In this document: positions 50,852 through 59,196 of the stretch, one piece after another
Layout of the letters: each line of letters starts with the position of its first letter
Position numbering within the stretch: position 1 is the first letter of the stretch
DNA from: Rhizobium sp. Pop5
GTDB lineage: Bacteria > Pseudomonadota > Alphaproteobacteria > Rhizobiales > Rhizobiaceae
Direction: 5' to 3'
Assembly (NCBI RefSeq): GCF_024721175.1
Contig: NZ_CP099399.1
Location: forward strand, 124,001 to 188,000
Length of the DNA stretch: 64,000 nucleotides
Position numbers and translations under genes: made by a program
The notes under the pieces: generated by a model
Database searches by the model: none
What the model was told of the DNA's origin: nothing
The model's input: the letters and a program-made list of their open reading frames with translations, nothing else

Positions 50852-51484
50852 ATGGCATCCAACGCCTTCGCAGGCCTTCTGAATTCCAGCGCCGATCGCC
50901 ATTCGCCGTTCGACGATGCGCAGGGCATCGTCGCCGGCAGCATGCTCGCCGTGCTTGGCGTCTCGCTTCTGTCGGGCGCGGGGCTGCTTGCCGGCGGCAC
51001 GGCCGGTCTTGCCTTTCTCGCCCATTATGCGACGGGCTTCAGCTTCGGCCTCTGCTTCTTTGCCGTGAACCTGCCCTTTTATTATCTTGCCTTTCGCCGA
51101 TTGGGGCCGGCCTTCACCATCAAGACGTTCGCCGCCATCGCGCTGACCTCGATCCTGTCCGAATTCGTGCCGGGCTTTATCGGCATCACTCATGTCAACC
51201 CTATCGCCGGGGCGCTGTTCGGCGGCCTCGTCATCGGCGCCGGCATGCTGGCGCTCTTCCGCCATCGCGCCAGCCTCGGCGGCATCGGCATTCTCGCCCT
51301 CTATATCCAGGATCGTCTCGGCTGGCGCGCCGGCCTCGTTCAGCTCGGCTTCGACCTTGTCATCTTGGCGCTCTCCTTCTTCGTCGCCAGCCCCTTCATC
51401 ATCGCCTGCTCCGTGCTCGGCGCGGTCGTGCTCAACCTCGCGATTGCCATCAATCACCGCAAGGACCGCTATATCGCCGTGTGA
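50852..51484 (+). CDS. YitT-family membrane protein, paralogue 2
   Basis: 210 residues from ATG at 50852 (AGGGG 7 nt ahead; frame open to 50798). About six membrane segments. The same blocks as the copy at 48773 are present (TAGLAFLAHYATGFSFGL, AFTIKTFAAIALTSIL, RHRASLGGIGILALYIQDRLG, INHRKDRYIA), showing a duplication. It is divergent from the Rrf2/AhpD pair, and the Rrf2 palindrome lies between them. Confidence 0.85.
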   Translation: MASNAFAGLLNSSADRHSPFDDAQGIVAGSMLAVLGVSLLSGAGLLAGGTAGLAFLAHYATGFSFGLCFFAVNLPFYYLAFRRLGPAFTIKTFAAIALTSILSEFVPGFIGITHVNPIAGALFGGLVIGAGMLALFRHRASLGGIGILALYIQDRLGWRAGLVQLGFDLVILALSFFVASPFIIACSVLGAVVLNLAIAINHRKDRYIAV

Positions 51485-51532
51485 GGCGATGGCCGCTCTT
51501 CTTTTTCCCTGGGCTTTCGCTACCTTCAGCAT

Positions 51533-54043
51533 GTGGACCAGATCGATTCCGAAGCCCGCGCCCTGCTGCCTGCCGCCTTTACCCGCTGGTTTGCGGAAAA
51601 GGGCTGGCGTCCGCGCGCCCATCAGCTGGAACTGCTTTCCCGCGCCGAGGCGGGTGAAAGCACGCTGCTGATCGCGCCGACCGGCGCCGGCAAGACGCTC
51701 GCCGGTTTCCTGCCGTCGCTCACCGATCTCACTCGCCGCGGCCGAATCCCGCCTGGCTCCGCCTTCATCGGTATCCACACGCTCTATGTGTCGCCGCTGA
51801 AGGCGCTGGCGATCGATATCGAGCGCAACCTTATGAAGCCGGTCGAGGAGATGGACCTGCCCGTTACGGTCGAGAACCGAACCGGTGATACGCCGAACGC
51901 CGAGCGACAGCGCCAGAAGCTCAATCCGCCGGATATTCTGCTGACGACGCCCGAGCAGGTCGCTCTGCTTCTGGCGAACCGGGAGGCCGAGCGCTTCTTC
52001 AAGGACCTGAAATATGTCGTCCTCGACGAACTGCATTCACTCGTCACCTCCAAGCGCGGCCATATGCTGTCGCTCGGCCTTGCCCGCCTGCGCCGCCTTG
52101 CCCCTGAACTGAAGACCATCGGCCTATCGGCGACAGTGGCGGAGCCGATGGACCTGCAGAAATGGCTGGTTGCCCAGGAAGACGGCAGGGAGCATCATGC
52201 CGGCCTCGTTGTCGTCGAAGGCGGCGCCAAGCCTGACATCTCCATCTTGTCGACCGAGGAGCACATTCCCTGGGCGGGCCACTCCGCCAAATATGCCATT
52301 CCCGATGTCTACACCAAGCTCCTCGAGCACAAGACGACGCTGCTTTTCGTCAATACCCGCAGCCAGGCGGAAATGCTCTTCCAGGAACTCTGGACGATCA
52401 ATGACGATAATCTGCCGATCGCCCTCCACCACGGCTCGCTCGATGTTGCCCAGCGCCGCAAGGTTGAGGCGGCGATGGCCGAAAACCGGCTGCGCGCCGT
52501 CGTCGCCACCTCCACGCTCGATCTTGGCATCGACTGGGGCGATGTCGATCTCGTCATCCATGTCGGCGCGCCGAAGGGCGCCTCGCGCCTTGCCCAGCGC
52601 ATCGGCCGCGCCAATCACCGCATGGACGAGCCCTCGAAGGCGATCCTCGTGCCCGCCAACCGTTTCGAAGTCATGGAGTGCCAGGCTGCGCTCGACGCCA
52701 ATTACATCGGCGCGCAGGATACCCCGCCCGTCGGGCGTGGCGCGCTCGACGTGCTTGCCCAGCACGTGCTCGGCATGGCCTGCGCCGAACCTTTCGACAT
52801 GCTGGAGCTCTACGACGAAGTCACCAGCGCCTCGCCCTATGCCGATCTCACCTGGGAGATCTTCGAGCGTGTCGTCGATTTCGTGGCGACCGGCGGCTAT
52901 GCGCTCAGGACCTACGAGCGCTACGCCCGCATCCGCAAGACGAAGGAGGGGCGCTGGCGCGTTTCCCACCCGGCGGTCGCTCAGCAATATCGCCTCAACC
53001 TCGGCACCATTGTCGAAAGCCCGATGCTGAACATCCGCATGGTCAAGCGCGGCGAGGGCGGCCGGATCGGCCGCGGCGGCGCCACTCTGGGGAAGGTTGA
53101 GGAATATTTTCTCGAGCAACTGTCGCAGGGAGACACCTTCATCTTCTCCGGCAAGGTGCTGCGCTTCGAGGGCATCCGCGAAAACGAATGTCTGGCCTCG
53201 CAGGCCTTTTCCCTCGATCCGAAGATTCCGTCCTATGCTGGTGGCAAGTTTCCGCTGTCGACCTATCTCGCCGAGCAGGTGCGGGCGATGATCGCCGATC
53301 CCGATCGCTGGCGCCATCTGCCCGATCAGGTGCGCGACTGGCTGTCGCTGCAGAAAGACAAGTCGATGCTGCCGAAGCGCGACGAATTCCTGATCGAAAC
53401 CTTCCCGCGCGGTAGCCGCGGCTATATGGTCGCCTATCCCTTCGAGGGCCGCCTCGCCCACCAGACGCTCGGAATGCTACTCACCCGCCGGCTGGAGCGG
53501 GCGGGCGCCAAACCGCTCGGTTTCGTCGCCACCGATTACTCCCTTGCCGTCTGGGGCCTCGAGGATATGGGGCTGATGATCGGCAACGGCCGTCTCAGCC
53601 TCTCCGACCTCTTCGACGAGGATATGCTCGGCGACGATCTCGAGGCCTGGCTCGACGAATCCTTCCTGCTGAAGCGCACCTTCCGCAATTGCGCAGTGAT
53701 TGCAGGCTTGATCGAGCGCCGCCATCCGGGCAAGGAAAAGAGCGGCCGCCAGATCACCGTCTCCGCCGATCTGATCTACGACGTGCTGCGCAGCCACGAG
53801 CCGGATCACATCCTGCTGCAGGCGACGCGGCAGGATGCAGCCACCGGGCTTTTGGATATTCGCCGTCTTGGCGATATGCTGATGCGAATCAAGGGCCACA
53901 TCACGCACCGCGCCCTCGACCATATTTCTCCGCTCGCCGTGCCGGTGATGCTGGAAATCGGACGGGAAGCGGTGCCCGGCGAGGCCCATGATGCGCTGCT
54001 CGCCGAGGCGGCGGACGATCTGATCGCCGAAGCCTTGGCTTGA
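51533..54043 (+). CDS. ligase-associated DEXH-box DNA helicase (Lhr-like)
   Basis: 836 residues from GTG at 51533; the ribosome site is weak. Superfamily 2 motifs are complete: motif I LIAPTGAGKT, motif Ia SPLKALAIDI, motif II VVLDELHSL (DEXH/DELH), motif III GLSATVAEP, motif IV/V ATSTLDLGIDWG, motif VI QRIGRANHR. The Lhr-core C-terminal domains (winged helix and core) occupy about 440-830. Known homologues form a repair group with an ATP-dependent ligase and the PdeM nuclease. PdeM follows here, but no ligase is visible. It acts in DNA damage response. Confidence 0.92.
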   Translation: MDQIDSEARALLPAAFTRWFAEKGWRPRAHQLELLSRAEAGESTLLIAPTGAGKTLAGFLPSLTDLTRRGRIPPGSAFIGIHTLYVSPLKALAIDIERNLMKPVEEMDLPVTVENRTGDTPNAERQRQKLNPPDILLTTPEQVALLLANREAERFFKDLKYVVLDELHSLVTSKRGHMLSLGLARLRRLAPELKTIGLSATVAEPMDLQKWLVAQEDGREHHAGLVVVEGGAKPDISILSTEEHIPWAGHSAKYAIPDVYTKLLEHKTTLLFVNTRSQAEMLFQELWTINDDNLPIALHHGSLDVAQRRKVEAAMAENRLRAVVATSTLDLGIDWGDVDLVIHVGAPKGASRLAQRIGRANHRMDEPSKAILVPANRFEVMECQAALDANYIGAQDTPPVGRGALDVLAQHVLGMACAEPFDMLELYDEVTSASPYADLTWEIFERVVDFVATGGYALRTYERYARIRKTKEGRWRVSHPAVAQQYRLNLGTIVESPMLNIRMVKRGEGGRIGRGGATLGKVEEYFLEQLSQGDTFIFSGKVLRFEGIRENECLASQAFSLDPKIPSYAGGKFPLSTYLAEQVRAMIADPDRWRHLPDQVRDWLSLQKDKSMLPKRDEFLIETFPRGSRGYMVAYPFEGRLAHQTLGMLLTRRLERAGAKPLGFVATDYSLAVWGLEDMGLMIGNGRLSLSDLFDEDMLGDDLEAWLDESFLLKRTFRNCAVIAGLIERRHPGKEKSGRQITVSADLIYDVLRSHEPDHILLQATRQDAATGLLDIRRLGDMLMRIKGHITHRALDHISPLAVPVMLEIGREAVPGEAHDALLAEAADDLIAEALA

Positions 54044-54066
54044 CGAATTTGGAAACGACGACAGTG

Positions 54067-54792
54067 ATGAACCGCCTGGCGCTCGCGCGCGACATTTCAG
54101 CATTGGCCGCGATACCGGGCATCGAGACATCGGTGAACGGCATTGCCGCCGTCTGCGATCCGCTCGGCGCTCTCTATCTTCCGGATGCCGGCCTGCTCGT
54201 GGTCTCCGACCTGCATCTGGAAAAGGGGGCAGCCTTCGCCCGTCGTGGCATGATGCTGCCGCCTTACGATACGCTGGCGACTCTGACGGTGCTCTCCGCC
54301 GTCATCTCGCGTTATGATCCGAAGCTCGTCATTTCGCTCGGCGATAATTTCCACGATCGTATCGGTTCGGAGCATCTGCCCGAAAATTTCCGCGCTCTGA
54401 TCGTCGCGATGGCGCGCGGCCGGGAATGGATCTGGATCAATGGCAACCACGATCCTGACGGCATCGTCGATCTGCCGGGCGTGTCCGTCGATGAGATGCA
54501 TTATGCCGGCCTGACGTTTCGCCACGAGCCGAGGGATGGCCTGCAGAAAGGCGAAATCGCTGGCCACCTGCATCCGTCGGCGACCGTTCGCCGGCGCGAA
54601 AGATCCGTCCGACGCCCCTGTTTCGCCACCGACGGCGCTCGCCTCCTCATGCCTGCCTTCGGCGTGATGAGCGGCGGCCTGGATCTCGGCCATCAGGCGA
54701 TGAAGGGCCTGTTCGACAAAGCCTCGCTGGTGGCGCATCTGTTGGGTCGAGACCGGATTTATTCGGTCCGGTATGGGAATTTGCGAGGATAG
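54067..54792 (+). CDS. pdeM: ligase-associated DNA damage response endonuclease PdeM
   Basis: 241 residues from ATG at 54067; a TTG at 54040 overlapping the helicase stop (TTGA) is an alternative. All metallophosphoesterase motifs are present: VVSDLHLEKG (D-x-H), SLGDNFHD (GD), INGNHDPD (GNHD), RHEP and GHLHPS (GH-x-H). The family is a DNA-repair nuclease gene paired with Lhr-like helicase. Its close coupling to the helicase argues for a joint role. Confidence 0.92.
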   Translation: MNRLALARDISALAAIPGIETSVNGIAAVCDPLGALYLPDAGLLVVSDLHLEKGAAFARRGMMLPPYDTLATLTVLSAVISRYDPKLVISLGDNFHDRIGSEHLPENFRALIVAMARGREWIWINGNHDPDGIVDLPGVSVDEMHYAGLTFRHEPRDGLQKGEIAGHLHPSATVRRRERSVRRPCFATDGARLLMPAFGVMSGGLDLGHQAMKGLFDKASLVAHLLGRDRIYSVRYGNLRG

Positions 54793-54836
54793 CGCCCCGC
54801 TATTTCAAGGACAGCATGGCGCGCCCTTGAATACGC

Positions 54837-55418
54837 TCAATCACACCCCTGCAATTGCTGCTGATATGTGCCTGCCATCCTCGCAAAGCGCTGCGCGGTC
54901 TGCTGCAATTGCCCGTTCGAACGCCAGTCGCCGCGCTTATATCCGGTCGGCCCGGAATAATAGGCGAGATAGAGATTATAGGCGTCGTTCAACGGAATGC
55001 CGGTGTCCGCACTGTTCTGATAGTGATACCAGCCGATGAAATCGATCGCGTCGGCGAAGTTCGTGCGGCGCGCCGCCCAGTTCCCCGTTTGCGACTGATA
55101 ATGATCCCATGTGCCGTCGAGCGCCTGTGAATAGCCGTAGGCCGTCGAAGGCCGGGTCCAGGGAATGAAGCCGAACAGCCTGGTGCGCGGCGGCCGCGCA
55201 TAGGGCTGGAAGCCGGATTCGGTGTACATCGTCGCCATCAGGATCGGCACGGGCACGCCGTATTTCTTCTGCGTCCGCTCGGCAGCACTCTGCCAGCTGG
55301 AGAAAAGCCCCTCGCGCTGATCGAAAACGGCGCAAATGTTCCTCGTCTGCTTCGGCGCCGTCGCACAGCCCGCAAGCAGCGTGAGACCCACGGCCGTCAA
55401 AACGATACGAGTACGCAT
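54837..55418 (-). CDS. transglycosylase SLT domain lipoprotein
   Basis: 193 residues. Lipobox TLLAGC at about residues 13-18 (mature Cys18), then a lysozyme-like fold: KKYGVPVPILMATMYTESGFQP with the catalytic Glu in TESGF, SGPTGY and AYGYSQALDGTWDHYQ. The catalytic Glu and the AYG-S-Q motif fit the SLT/MltE-like transglycosylases that cut peptidoglycan glycan strands. Located in the outer membrane leaflet facing the periplasm. Convergent with pdeM (44 bp). Confidence 0.88.
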   Translation of the reverse strand: MRTRIVLTAVGLTLLAGCATAPKQTRNICAVFDQREGLFSSWQSAAERTQKKYGVPVPILMATMYTESGFQPYARPPRTRLFGFIPWTRPSTAYGYSQALDGTWDHYQSQTGNWAARRTNFADAIDFIGWYHYQNSADTGIPLNDAYNLYLAYYSGPTGYKRGDWRSNGQLQQTAQRFARMAGTYQQQLQGCD

Positions 55419-55539
55419 AACAAAACCTCTCGTTTCCGAGAGATTACTAACTCGTAAATGTTAAAAACCGGTTTTTAGTCGAATTCGAATTTTTCTGAAG
55501 GGACCACGCGGGAAGACCAACAGCCGTGACCACAACTCG

Positions 55540-56097
55540 CTACACCTTGACGGGTTCGTATCGCAGGATCACCGCACCGCTTTGCGTCGTCGAGGAATCG
55601 ATGAGTTTCAAAGGCGCCTGGCTCTCTGTAGGCTTGAAAAGCGGATTGCCGCCGCCGAGGATCACTGGCACGACGCAGACCCTGATTTCATCGATGAGGC
55701 CTGCTTTCAGCAGGCTGTCGGAAAGCTCGGCGCTGCCGAAGATGAAGATCGTCTTGCCGCTTTCCTGCTTCAGCTTCGTCAACTCGGGGATCGGATCGCT
55801 GACGACGCGGGCATTATTCCAGCCGGGATCGGTCATGGTCCGCGACACGGCAATCTTGGCGATGCCGTTCATATAGGCCTTGATCTTGTCTTCGCTCTCG
55901 GCGGTCGGCCAGTAGGAGGCCATGCCGTCGTAAGTCTTGCGGCCGAAGACCAGGAGATCGCCTTCCTCGCCGAACCGTTCGGCATATTGCCGCAACTCCG
56001 GCCCCCAGGCGAAATTGTGGAAGTCGATATCCCACGGCTTCGTCCCTTCGAAATAACCATCGAGCGTCATCAGATTCCAGACAACAAGCTTCCTCAT
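55540..56097 (-). CDS. RibD C-terminal (dihydrofolate reductase-like) family protein
   Basis: 185 residues from ATG at 56097 (GGAGGAGG ahead; the frame runs to 56118). The fold signature is RKLVVWNLMTLDGYFEG at the N-terminus, YAERFGEEGDLLVFGRKTYDGMASYW in the middle, IFIFGSAELSDSLLKAGLIDEIRVCVVPVILGGG near 120-160 (quoted in part), ending LIDSSTTQSGAVILRYEPV. This group contains uncharacterised NADPH-binding reductases rather than true riboflavin or folate enzymes. Its upstream region has direct repeats. Confidence 0.85.
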   Translation of the reverse strand: MRKLVVWNLMTLDGYFEGTKPWDIDFHNFAWGPELRQYAERFGEEGDLLVFGRKTYDGMASYWPTAESEDKIKAYMNGIAKIAVSRTMTDPGWNNARVVSDPIPELTKLKQESGKTIFIFGSAELSDSLLKAGLIDEIRVCVVPVILGGGNPLFKPTESQAPLKLIDSSTTQSGAVILRYEPVKV

Positions 56098-56123
56098 TCC
56101 ATCCTCCTCCAGCGTCATGCGTT

Positions 56124-56148
56124 AACTGGTTGCGATATGAAACTGGTT
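56124..56148. promoter_or_regulatory. direct repeat AACTGGTT ahead of the RibD-C gene
   Basis: AACTGGTT occurs at 56124-56131 and 56141-56148, 17 bp apart, overlapping the expected promoter of the leftward gene. Such spaced direct words occur at HxlR-type regulatory sites, but no regulator of that type is encoded nearby. Confidence 0.45.
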
Positions 56149-56232
56149 CCATATAGGCAATCTGATAGCGGAATGCAAGCGGTTTTTAGGCGGCTTGTTT
56201 GTCCAAAGTCCAGCATGCGCACTTGACTGTTC

Positions 56233-56273
56233 TAGGTCGATTGTCCTAATGAGTTTTTAGGTCAAATGTCCTA
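56233..56273. promoter_or_regulatory. two tandem TetR-type operator boxes
   Basis: TAGGTCGATTGTCCTA (56233-56248) and TAGGTCAAATGTCCTA (56258-56273): the 16-bp box TAGG-N8-CCTA is repeated 25 bp on, 13 of 16 positions identical. It lies 45 bp before the TetR gene start, consistent with autoregulation and control of the operon. Confidence 0.7.
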
Positions 56274-56317
56274 GGTGTTTACCGCTGGCGCTTGAAGAAA
56301 AGATAAGGAGGAAGGAA

Positions 56318-56926
56318 TTGGTTGCTGCGGTCACGCGACAGCAGATCGTCGAAGCCGCCGATAGGCTCTTTTACCAGAGAGGCTTTGAGGCGACGTCCTT
56401 TGCTGACATCGCTGCAGTGGTCGAGTTGTCTCGGGGTAACTTTTACTACCACTTCCGGACCAAGGACGAGCTTCTTGACGCGGTGATCACCCATCGTCTG
56501 GCTAAAACCAAATCGATGCTCGAGGCATGGGAGGCCAAATCCGAGGCTCCTGGTGAGCGAATTCTCAGTTTCGTCCAACTCCTAATCGTGAACCAGGCAA
56601 AGATCATGGCTTATGGCTGCCCGGTCGGCACGCTCTGTGGCGAACTCGCCAAGCTCGATCACATCGCCAGGGGCCGGGCAGCCGAGATTTTCGATCTGTT
56701 TCGTCATTGGCTCTCACGCCAGTTCATTGCGGTCGGCCGCGAGGCTGATGCCGATGCGCTCGCCATGCACGTCCTGATGTGGAGTCAGGGTGTTGCTGCA
56801 CTCGCCGCCGCATATCGCGACGAAACCTTCGTTCGCCGTGAGGTGGAAAATATCTCTACGTGGCTAGCAGCGCGGCTGCCTAAATCAACCGCCTTCTCTG
56901 AAATCGTTCCTGTACAGCCTTCCTAA
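56318..56926 (+). CDS. TetR-family transcriptional regulator (TTG start)
   Basis: 202 residues from TTG at 56318, preceded by AAGGAGG with 5-nt spacing, an unusually clear case for a non-ATG start. HTH at about residues 27-52: FADIAAVVELSRGNFYYHFRTKDEL (quoted in part). C-terminal ligand domain with a Cys pair (YGCPVGTLCGEL). It is followed by a YciI-like gene 12 bp on, with two operator boxes upstream, so it controls its own operon and possibly the divergent RibD-C gene. Confidence 0.9.
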   Translation: MVAAVTRQQIVEAADRLFYQRGFEATSFADIAAVVELSRGNFYYHFRTKDELLDAVITHRLAKTKSMLEAWEAKSEAPGERILSFVQLLIVNQAKIMAYGCPVGTLCGELAKLDHIARGRAAEIFDLFRHWLSRQFIAVGREADADALAMHVLMWSQGVAALAAAYRDETFVRREVENISTWLAARLPKSTAFSEIVPVQPS

Positions 56927-56938
56927 GGGAGTTCCCGG

Positions 56939-57226
56939 ATGTTTTTCGTTACCCTGAAGTTCGCCGCCGGCAAGGCCAAAGCCCCTGTCCTGATGGAAGG
57001 ACATAGCGCCTGGATCAAGCGTGGCTTCGATGATGGCGTGTTTCTCCTCGTCGGCGGCCTTCAGCCGAGTGCGGGAGGAGCCGTCGTCGCCCACAACACG
57101 TCACGCGCCGATCTGGAAATTCGGATTCAGGAAGATCCCTTTGTGGCGGAAGGCGTGGTCACCGCCGATATTCAGGAAGTTGCGCCGGTTCGCATCGATG
57201 AGCGCCTCGCCTTCTTGAGGACATGA
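56939..57226 (+). CDS. YciI-like family protein
   Basis: A 95-residue ferredoxin-like YciI fold. Family residues include MEGHSAWIKRGFDDGVFLLVGG with the conserved His and Asp, and QEDPFVAEGVV. The exact reaction is unknown; these are often linked with polyketide or aromatic monooxygenase-like steps. It starts 12 bp after the TetR gene and is co-transcribed with it. Confidence 0.85.
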   Translation: MFFVTLKFAAGKAKAPVLMEGHSAWIKRGFDDGVFLLVGGLQPSAGGAVVAHNTSRADLEIRIQEDPFVAEGVVTADIQEVAPVRIDERLAFLRT

Positions 57227-57235
57227 GAGATAGGA

Positions 57236-58036
57236 TCAGTCCTTGCGGAAGATCAGGCTGGCGCTCCAGCCGGTGATGACGGCAAGCAGCACGGCCGCGC
57301 AGCCGTACAGGATCGGCTGGTTATGCGCCGCATCGGTGATCGTCTGCTCGATGCCGGTCTTGATGACGCGCAGCGGCAGCGATTTTTCGGTGATGAAATT
57401 GCCGCTCTTGAAGAGATAGGCGCGCACCGTATGCACACCGTTCGGGATGTTGGCCGGCAGGCGCAGACTCGCCTTGAAGAGGTTGGAGGAAACGAACCGC
57501 ACCCCGCTCGGATTGCGGTCGTAAAGTGCGCCCGATTGTTGCAGCCGCAGGAAAGCCTGGCGGAATTCGCCGAGATTGCTGCCGTCGCCGACGAAGCCGA
57601 CCGGGGTCAGCGGAATGTGATCGATGCCGATCCCCTGATCGGTCAGTTCGAGCGGGGTCGTCAGGTCGTCTATCCCGCGTGAACTCGACATCGAATAGGA
57701 ATGCGGCACCGCTTCGAAGGTCATCGAGCGCCTGTTCACCCAGATGCCGAAGACGCGCTCCTTCTTGCGCACCGTCGCATCCTCACGCGGCCCTTCCAGC
57801 ACCACGACCACGTCATACTGGCCGATGGCGAGCAGCAGCTGGTCGGTGTTCGACAAAGCCCCGAAGATCGTCAGGTCTGCGCCGCGGAAATCTGATGTGA
57901 TGGCGATTTCGCTGGTCGATGTGCCGATCTCCAGCCCTTCACGTACGGCTTCCGTCGCCTGTCCGGGCAGCCATTGCGCTCCGGCACTGATCGGCAGCAG
58001 GCAAAGAAATAGGATGAAGGCGGCAAGCAGGCGCAT
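57236..58036 (-). CDS. TIGR02186 family membrane-anchored protein
   Basis: 266 residues from ATG at 58036. The frame is open far upstream into the TauE gene, which is a shadow extension. Signal peptide at 1-20 (LLAAFILFLCLLPISAGAQ), a periplasmic beta-rich region of about 215 residues (TSEIAITSDFRGADLTIFGAL; QYDVVVVLEGP), and one C-terminal TM (QPILYGCAAVLLAVITGWSASLIF, in part) ending IFRKD. It matches the TIGR02186 family that neighbours TauE/SafE exporters. Overlaps the exporter stop codon by 1 bp, so the two form one unit. Confidence 0.82.
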   Translation of the reverse strand: MRLLAAFILFLCLLPISAGAQWLPGQATEAVREGLEIGTSTSEIAITSDFRGADLTIFGALSNTDQLLLAIGQYDVVVVLEGPREDATVRKKERVFGIWVNRRSMTFEAVPHSYSMSSSRGIDDLTTPLELTDQGIGIDHIPLTPVGFVGDGSNLGEFRQAFLRLQQSGALYDRNPSGVRFVSSNLFKASLRLPANIPNGVHTVRAYLFKSGNFITEKSLPLRVIKTGIEQTITDAAHNQPILYGCAAVLLAVITGWSASLIFRKD

Positions 58037-58959
58037 CAGTTGCCCGCTCCCATCACGACCGAATAGACGTCGGCCGGCGTCACCACCAGCGCGACCGCAA
58101 GGCGCAAGCCGACGGCGAGCACAAGCAGGCCGAGGAGTGCGCGCAGCTGCTCGCCGCGCAGTTTCTGGCCGACACGCACGCCGTATTGCGCCCCGATGAC
58201 GCCTGCCACCATCAGGATGAAGGCGAGCACGATATCGACGGAAAAATTCGTCGCCGCCTGCACGATCGTTGTATAGGCGGTGACGAAGATGATCTGGAAC
58301 AGCGAAGTGCCGACGACGACATTGGTCGGGATACGCAGCAGGTAGATCATCGCCGGCACCATGATGAAGCCGCCGCCGACGCCCATGATCGAGGTGAGGA
58401 TGCCGATCGCGAATCCGAGCGCGACGATCGGGATGACGCTGAGATAGATCTTCGATTTTTTGAAACGTACCTTGAGCGGCAGCTTGTGCACCCAGTGCTG
58501 GTGGCCGGGCTTGCGCGGCGCGGGCGGTTCGTTGCGGGCGGCCCGCCGCATGGCATTGATGCTTTCGAGCAGCATCAGCCCGCCGACGGTGCCGAGGAAG
58601 ATAACGTACATCAGCGAGATGATGAGATCGAGCTGTCCCACCCGTCGCAAAAGCGAAAAGATCCAGATGCCGACCGTGGCGCCCGTCAGACCGCCGACCA
58701 ATAGCACCGTGCCGAGCTTGACGTCGAGCGTACCGCGCCGGAAGTGCGTGATCGCGCCTGAAATGGACGAGGCCACAACCTGGTTGGCGCCGGTCGCGAC
58801 CGCGACGACGGGAGGAATGTTGTAGAAGATCAAGAGCGGAGTAATAAGAAAGCCGCCGCCGACGCCGAACATTCCTGACAGGAATCCGACGGCCGCTCCC
58901 ATGCCGAGAATGATGAAGATGTTCACCGACAATTCTGCAATGGGCAGATAGATTGTCAC
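58036..58959 (-). CDS. sulfite exporter TauE/SafE family protein
   Basis: 307 residues, about eight membrane segments in two repeats, each containing the family loop: GFLSGMFGVGGGFLITPLL (N-terminal) and GILTSIMGVGGGFIMVPAM (C-terminal). TSUP-family members export or import sulfite, sulfoacetate or similar small anions. The gene precedes TIGR02186 in one unit. The ligand is not known. Confidence 0.92.
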   Translation of the reverse strand: MTIYLPIAELSVNIFIILGMGAAVGFLSGMFGVGGGFLITPLLIFYNIPPVVAVATGANQVVASSISGAITHFRRGTLDVKLGTVLLVGGLTGATVGIWIFSLLRRVGQLDLIISLMYVIFLGTVGGLMLLESINAMRRAARNEPPAPRKPGHQHWVHKLPLKVRFKKSKIYLSVIPIVALGFAIGILTSIMGVGGGFIMVPAMIYLLRIPTNVVVGTSLFQIIFVTAYTTIVQAATNFSVDIVLAFILMVAGVIGAQYGVRVGQKLRGEQLRALLGLLVLAVGLRLAVALVVTPADVYSVVMGAGN

Positions 58960-59196
58960 AACCGACCCCGAATGATAACCGCGCCTGCCGGGCGGCTTTT
59001 GTCACGTCCCCGTTCGAATGCGCACCATACTGTGAAATCGTTGCCAGAGGCTTTCGATCGGGCCCCTGATGAGCGATGGAGGTCCGGCAGAAGATTCGCC
59101 GGATGCGCGGATCGATATGTCCCGCATAATCCGGCTTTTTTCAGGTATTGTGACAGGCGGCGGCAAAATCGAAGAAAGCTTGCCGCGAAGCCTTTT

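Noticed and set aside
57236..59005. 589-residue continuous frame over the TIGR02186 and TauE genes
   Set aside because: The front half is an alternate frame of the TauE gene. The real product starts at 58036 with a signal peptide.
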